Notes under the pieces: generated by a model
Database searches by the model: none
What the model was told of the DNA's origin: nothing
Seen by the model: the letters and a program-made list of their open reading frames with translations, nothing else
Translations under genes and position numbers: made by a program
Source of the DNA: Clostridiales bacterium
GTDB taxonomy: Bacteria > Bacillota > Clostridia > Monoglobales > JAIRYP01
Assembly: GCA_031267755.1 (NCBI GenBank)
Contig: JAIRYP010000011.1
Coordinates: forward strand, 192,761-256,760
Length of the DNA: 64,000 bases
Reading direction: 5' to 3'
Shown: positions 58,808-64,000 of the stretch, piece by piece
How the letters are laid out: each line of letters starts with the position of its first letter
Numbering within the stretch: position 1 is the stretch's first letter

Positions 58808-60766
58808 TTATCTTGCAGCTTGTTTAGGCTCAACAGATAATACAACTTTATATTCATTTTTTGAAAATTCTTTCGGTTCAAAACTTCTTGTTGCAAATCT
58901 AGTTCTAGGCTCAATCATAACTTCATTAAAATTTAAACCATGTTGCCCACCCGTAACTAACCTTGTTTCATTAGGATTGGTATCAAAATAAACCATAACC
59001 CGACAACTATTTTCTTCAACAATTTTTTCAGGTAAGCGCCTATAACAAATTAAATTTTCCAGAAACCATTCCTCAGGAAGATCAAACCACAATAAGGCAT
59101 TCAATTCATCCGCAATTTTCTCTGCATCTTCACGAAATAAAAATGATTTTTTACATTCATTTAATTTATCCCTAGGTAAGTTCTTTATAATATATCTTAA
59201 ATCTTGAAATGCAAAAAGAGCAATTGAATATGATCTCGGAGCAAATAAACCTGAAACCGCACTTATAAAACGCTTTACATTTTTAGAAACGATAGGAACA
59301 ATTTTCACAAAAGAATTAAAACTCATAACTTTTCTCAAATTACAATCACTTTTATATTGTTCAATGGCTTGGTCACAATTATCGAAAGAAAAAGCTAAAT
59401 GGTCAAGATCATGTGAAAATAAACATTCTTCCAAAATATATTCAAAATATTCTATAGGGTTTTTTGCTCTAAAACGTTTATAAAAATTACTATCAAAACG
59501 ATTTAATTCTGCCTTTAATATCTGTAATTGCCTACAATAGGTTATCAAGAAACTTTTATCAATAACTGAATCATCCAAACACAAATCGAAAAAATAATCA
59601 TCACTTAAAAAACTACCTTTGGGTAATTGTCTTAATAATGATAAATATTCTTTACGTCTATTCTTTAAACTACTAAGTAAAACAAAAAAACCATCCAAAT
59701 CACTAGCACTATCTTTTTTTGATCTTAATAGACGACCATGTATAATTTCTGTTTTAGGTTTCTTTTTATTTTGTTCAGTTATTGAAGAACTTGCCACTTC
59801 ATGTTCGGCAATTACTTCTACTACTGGTTTTATTTCGCTATCTGAACCTAACTCTACTAACGATTCTGCTTCACGTTCTACTATCGGTGCTTCATCATCT
59901 GTTTCACTATCTGAAAATAATTCTAATAAAGGTTCACTTTCTTCTACTGCTGTTTTTGTTTCACTCTTTTCATCTTCTTGCATTAAAGGTTGTAAAGGTT
60001 GAATTGATTCAAACTCTGTTATTTTATCTGTAGGAAGTTCTATTGCTTCAAAATTAACATCTGTTTCTTCCGTTTTTGGTGTTTCTGAATTTGATTCGTC
60101 TGTATCAAATCCCCACAAACCCTCACTAGACCACTCTTCATTACCACCAAATAACGGCTCTTCAATTACTCTTTCTTTCTTTAAAGGAACTTTATTAGAA
60201 ACAACGTCAGGCTCACCAGCTTTAACAGAATCATTTGTATTCTCTATCGAAAGATTCGCAGTTTTTGGAGAATTTAAATTTTCTATTTCTTCGTCATCTT
60301 TTTTTAATTTTTCGAATCTCTCCATAACTTTTCTATATAATCCAGGGATTCTTGAACGTTGCATTGATTTTCCAGACAAATTTTTCAATTTTATACAAAA
60401 ATTCACCCAAAAATAAACCAAAAACTTTAAAAATCTATTTTTTACATGTATTTTATGAATCAAACAAAACAAATCATAATAAAAATCTTTTTCCTTCCTC
60501 GCTGTAATAATTTGATTTTTAAAAAGCTCATAAAACTCAATTGAAAAATATCCATTTAAAACATATTTCTCTAGTTTATTCTCAAGACATAGTAAATTAT
60601 AAAAATCGCTATGTGAAAGTAATAAATATTCTTGTTTCTCTAAAAGAATATAAGGATTATATTGATTTAAATTTTTAGAAAATTCAATAAGAAACCTAGC
60701 GCAACTTGTAAAAATAAAACGTAAATCTTCTTTATCCAAATCATTAATTTTAATAGTCTGATTCAA
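58808..60766 (-). CDS. Tandem paralogue family C, member 1 (unknown; ART-like C-terminus suspected)
   Basis: 652 aa; MNQTIKINDLDKEDL N-terminus, acidic variable centre, C-terminal LICYRRLPEK...GLNFNEVMIEPRTRFATRSFEPKEF. Confidence 0.85.
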   Translation of the reverse strand: MNQTIKINDLDKEDLRFIFTSCARFLIEFSKNLNQYNPYILLEKQEYLLLSHSDFYNLLCLENKLEKYVLNGYFSIEFYELFKNQIITARKEKDFYYDLFCLIHKIHVKNRFLKFLVYFWVNFCIKLKNLSGKSMQRSRIPGLYRKVMERFEKLKKDDEEIENLNSPKTANLSIENTNDSVKAGEPDVVSNKVPLKKERVIEEPLFGGNEEWSSEGLWGFDTDESNSETPKTEETDVNFEAIELPTDKITEFESIQPLQPLMQEDEKSETKTAVEESEPLLELFSDSETDDEAPIVEREAESLVELGSDSEIKPVVEVIAEHEVASSSITEQNKKKPKTEIIHGRLLRSKKDSASDLDGFFVLLSSLKNRRKEYLSLLRQLPKGSFLSDDYFFDLCLDDSVIDKSFLITYCRQLQILKAELNRFDSNFYKRFRAKNPIEYFEYILEECLFSHDLDHLAFSFDNCDQAIEQYKSDCNLRKVMSFNSFVKIVPIVSKNVKRFISAVSGLFAPRSYSIALFAFQDLRYIIKNLPRDKLNECKKSFLFREDAEKIADELNALLWFDLPEEWFLENLICYRRLPEKIVEENSCRVMVYFDTNPNETRLVTGGQHGLNFNEVMIEPRTRFATRSFEPKEFSKNEYKVVLSVEPKQAAR

Positions 60767-60856
60767 CTAACCCACCTCCAAAAAATTTTTAAATTAACCA
60801 TGAAAATTTCTACAAACAAAACCTTAATATGTCCACAAACTTTTACTTTGCAAAAA

Positions 60857-62755
60857 TTATTTCGAAGGTGCCATATCTTTTGAAAATTGCTTTACAGGTT
60901 GTAATGCTTCAACAACCGCTACAACTCTAAAATAACCAAAAAATTCTCTCACTTCGAACTTTTGTATAGCAAAAATTGTAAAAGGTTCAAGCATAATTTT
61001 TTGAAAATTAAAAACACACGGATCCTCACAAATTCTTGTTTTTCCTTTATTAACATTAACTTCAAATATAAAATCATAATGTCGAATTTCATCAAACTCA
61101 TGTTTGAATAATCTACAAATACCAATTAAATTTTCCGGATAATTTGATTTAACTTTAGGTAAAATTAAATTGTTTAAATCATCTAAACAATTACTTGCAC
61201 TTTTTGAATAACCAAAAATTAATCTAGCTTTTTCTAAAAGTTTCGCAACCTCTTCTGTTTTTGAAAAACTTTTAGGCAAAAATTTTTCCAATAAATCAAA
61301 ACAAAAAATTCTTTCTGAATACGGAGATTCTCTAAACAACCCTTGAGTCGCAATTTTAAAACGTTTCACAACTTTGGCCATAGGAACAATATTATTCAAG
61401 TAAAGGTCATGCACATCAAAAGCTATAACCCTTCCAAAAAAACGATTATCCCTATAAAATTGTAAAGCTTCAGTTCCATTTTGAAAATTAATATCCGAAC
61501 TATCAACATGCGTAATCAAATAATGATGTACAGTAACATCAACATAATCCACAGCTTTTCTTTCCTGCATAGTCTCCGAAACTTCAACATCACTACTTTT
61601 TCTTTTATTTTCTACTGAGTCCTTTACAAATAAGCGTCTATCCAAAATCGAATCATCTAAAGAATGTCTATATCTATTTCCATTTCTCCAATTTCCACTC
61701 ACAGAAAAGCTTTGAAAGCCTAAAACGAAACGGCGATCGCTGATAGAACAATCTGACGTGAAATATTCCTTAAGTGAACCAACAATACCATTTTCATAGC
61801 ATCGTTCTTCATCTTGAATTTCTTTACAATTTTGCAAAACATTTTCATAATCATTATCTTCTTCCAAAACAATACTAGATAAATTTTCTGATTCTCCAAA
61901 ACCATCAGAAAATTCATCAGCATCAGAAAATTCATCATTTTCTTTCAATTCATGTACATCTTTTTCAACAACTATCGAAGGACTTTTTATTTCGGGAACT
62001 TCTATCGAAGGACTTTTTATTTCGGGAACTTCTGTATCTCCTCTATTTTTTGTAACTTTAGTTGGCTCTTCGGTATTAAATTCATCAACTACACTATTCT
62101 TATCATCAACTCCAGGTAACGGACACCCTTCACTCCCTTTTCCCTCGTTTTCAAAACACGAACTTTCAGAAACAACATCATGACCAGAAATTTCAGTAAA
62201 ATCATCTAAATTTAATTTTGGAAAAATCTTAATTTCACTTGAAGAATCTAAAATTTCTACTTCCTCATTATTGTCTTTTTCTTCTTTATGATCCTTTTTA
62301 TGATCCTTTATAATCTCTTCGTATAGTAATGGAATTTTCAGCTCATGCATCGTGGAACCTTTAAAAATATTTCTTAATTTAATACGAAATCTTAGCCACA
62401 ATAATGAAAAAAACTTTAAAAATTTATTCTTTACACAAATTCCATGGGCGAAACAAAACAAAGCTTCATAAAAATGTTTTAGTTGTTCTTGCAAATCAAT
62501 TGATTTTTCAAAAATTTCTATAAAAGCAGTTGGAAAACATTTATCACTAAAAGCATCCTCAAATATTTTTTCTATAAGAGTCACAGTAAAAAGATCTCCC
62601 GATTGCAATTCCAAACATTCAGGATCATCTAAAAAATTTTTAACATTTAAATTATTTAAATTTTTTGAAAGTTCTAGAACAAATTTAACACAAACTAAAA
62701 AAATACCATGTAAAAATTCTTTATCCAAATCATTAATTTTAATAGCTTGATTCAA
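60857..62755 (-). CDS. Tandem paralogue family C, member 2 (unknown)
   Basis: 632 aa; MNQAIKINDLDKEFL N-terminus, acidic variable centre, C-terminal LIGICRLFKHE...FNFQKIMLEPFTIFAIQKFEVREF. Confidence 0.85.
   Translation of the reverse strand: MNQAIKINDLDKEFLHGIFLVCVKFVLELSKNLNNLNVKNFLDDPECLELQSGDLFTVTLIEKIFEDAFSDKCFPTAFIEIFEKSIDLQEQLKHFYEALFCFAHGICVKNKFLKFFSLLWLRFRIKLRNIFKGSTMHELKIPLLYEEIIKDHKKDHKEEKDNNEEVEILDSSSEIKIFPKLNLDDFTEISGHDVVSESSCFENEGKGSEGCPLPGVDDKNSVVDEFNTEEPTKVTKNRGDTEVPEIKSPSIEVPEIKSPSIVVEKDVHELKENDEFSDADEFSDGFGESENLSSIVLEEDNDYENVLQNCKEIQDEERCYENGIVGSLKEYFTSDCSISDRRFVLGFQSFSVSGNWRNGNRYRHSLDDSILDRRLFVKDSVENKRKSSDVEVSETMQERKAVDYVDVTVHHYLITHVDSSDINFQNGTEALQFYRDNRFFGRVIAFDVHDLYLNNIVPMAKVVKRFKIATQGLFRESPYSERIFCFDLLEKFLPKSFSKTEEVAKLLEKARLIFGYSKSASNCLDDLNNLILPKVKSNYPENLIGICRLFKHEFDEIRHYDFIFEVNVNKGKTRICEDPCVFNFQKIMLEPFTIFAIQKFEVREFFGYFRVVAVVEALQPVKQFSKDMAPSK
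61973..62032. repeat. Two perfect 30-bp tandem copies in family C member 2
   Basis: tatcgaaggactttttatttcgggaacttc x2; encodes repeated EVPEIKSPSI. Confidence 0.9.
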
Positions 62756-62854
62756 CTAATTCACCTCCAAAAAAATTTAATTAATTTCAGTATAACATAA
62801 TTAACAAAAAATATAACAAAATTTTTATCAATATTTTTCGCTCTTATAAATTAA

Positions 62855-63925
62855 TCAATCATCATATTTGTGTTTTCTTAAAAAAGTCGGTATCGTTAAA
62901 TCGTCTTCATCAAATTTGCTAAACAAACTCGAAGTTCTCGTTTCGATAAAGCTTTTTTTATCAGCTAATTTATTTTTAGAATTTGAAACTTCAAAACCAG
63001 TTGCAATTACTGTAATTTGAATTTCATCCCCAATATTCTCGTCAATTATTGCACCAACTATAATGTTTGCTTCTTCATCGGCAGCTTGCCTTACAAGTTC
63101 CGCCGCAGTGTTTACTTCAAAAAGGCCAAGGCCAGTTCCACCAGTTACGTTTAATATAACTCCTTTTGCTCCTTCGATAGTAGTTTCTAAAAGTGGACTA
63201 TGTATAGCTTTTTTAGCAGCATCTTCGGCACGATTTTCCCCGCTTGAAGTTCCAACTCCCATATGCGCATAACCAGTATTCTTCATTATCGTTCTAATGT
63301 CCGCAAAATCAAGACTTATAAGACCCGCTTTAGAAATTAAATCTGAAATTGCCTGCACTCCTTGAAGAAGCACCTCATCGGCCATTTTAAAAGCATCGGT
63401 TAATGATGTCCTGTTCGCCGAAACTTGTAAAAGCCTATTATTAGGAATTACAATCAATGTATCGGTTGAATCTTTAAGTTGCTCAATTCCGTCTGCTGCA
63501 TTAGTTGCTCTAACTTTTCCCTCAAACGAAAACGGTTTCGTCACAATTGCAACAGTCAAAATTCCCATCTCTTTTGCAATTTTTGCAACCACCGGTGCAG
63601 CTCCAGTGCCACTCCCTCCTCCCATACCTGCAGTTACAAAAACCATATCAACACCTTTAAGAGCCTCTGCAATTTCTTCACGACTTTCTTCAGCTGATTT
63701 ACGCCCAATTTCAGGTTGTGCGCCAGCTCCAAGACCTTTCGTAATCTTCTCGCCAATCTGAAGCTTAAATTCTGCTAAAGAATTCATAAGATCTTGCATA
63801 TCCGTATTTACAGCAACAAAACTAACACAACCCAATTTTTCAGTAATCATACGATTCACAGCATTATTACCGCCTCCACCAATTCCAACCACCATTATTT
63901 TGGCAGGATTTACTACTTCAATCAT
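62855..63925 (-). CDS. ftsZ: Cell division protein FtsZ
   Basis: [56 protein letters not shown]-terminal [12 protein letters not shown]. Confidence 0.98.
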   Translation of the reverse strand: MIEVVNPAKIMVVGIGGGGNNAVNRMITEKLGCVSFVAVNTDMQDLMNSLAEFKLQIGEKITKGLGAGAQPEIGRKSAEESREEIAEALKGVDMVFVTAGMGGGSGTGAAPVVAKIAKEMGILTVAIVTKPFSFEGKVRATNAADGIEQLKDSTDTLIVIPNNRLLQVSANRTSLTDAFKMADEVLLQGVQAISDLISKAGLISLDFADIRTIMKNTGYAHMGVGTSSGENRAEDAAKKAIHSPLLETTIEGAKGVILNVTGGTGLGLFEVNTAAELVRQAADEEANIIVGAIIDENIGDEIQITVIATGFEVSNSKNKLADKKSFIETRTSSLFSKFDEDDLTIPTFLRKHKYDD

Positions 63926-64000
63926 TTATTTTCCCCCTAATTATACTTTTTTCTATACATACCAAATTTTAACACTTAATTGCTATGTTTTAAAGCATCT

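Noticed and set aside
59619-60033. Plus-strand Ser- and Leu-rich ORFs opposite family C member 1
   Set aside because: Antisense reading of the acidic repeat region; low complexity explains the open frames.
1-64000. tRNA, rRNA, CRISPR arrays, transposases, prophage
   Set aside because: Looked for T-loop-like GGTTCRANNCC, regularly spaced repeats, and DDE/phage protein motifs; found nothing convincing by eye. tRNAscan-SE, Infernal and CRISPR finders would be decisive.

Overview
AT-rich 64 kb chromosomal window, densely coding, with gene content typical of a spore-forming Clostridia-like Firmicute, possibly host-associated (inference only). Housekeeping genes recognised from the translations: ispG, purB, xerD, a split pyruvate/2-oxoacid:ferredoxin oxidoreductase, ffh, rpsP-rimM-trmD, recD2, rsmA, argS, murI, ddl, rpmE, hemW, proC, an ABC-F gene, folE, tyrS, lepA and ftsZ. 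Sporulation genes: ylbJ, yqfC, yqfD, a possible spoIIM, a ytvI-like gene, spoIID, spoIIR and spoIIP. No rRNA, tRNA, CRISPR array, transposase or prophage was recognised. The unusual material is: (A) two adjacent proteins sharing a degenerate acidic/aromatic repeat (27-3317); (B) a tandem four-gene family with a shared N-terminal tag M[LF]xK[HY][LI]RYA[AG]S, a putative remnant of a further copy and a palindromic upstream region (24810-29880); (C) a tandem pair of large proteins with conserved termini, a variable acidic middle and a faintly ADP-ribosyltransferase-like C-terminus (58808-62755); (D) an accessory segment (15.7-20.3 kb) with an ABC transporter lacking its ATPase, a GT11 fucosyltransferase-like gene, an LCAT-like lipase and an orphan VIT-like domain, where two genes appear to start at ATA and ATC; (E) a 42-codon Cys/Gly/Ser-rich small ORF absent from the ORF track, with a structured leader and a strong terminator; (F) a four-cysteine insertion in Ffh. 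All family calls are by eye; no searches were run.
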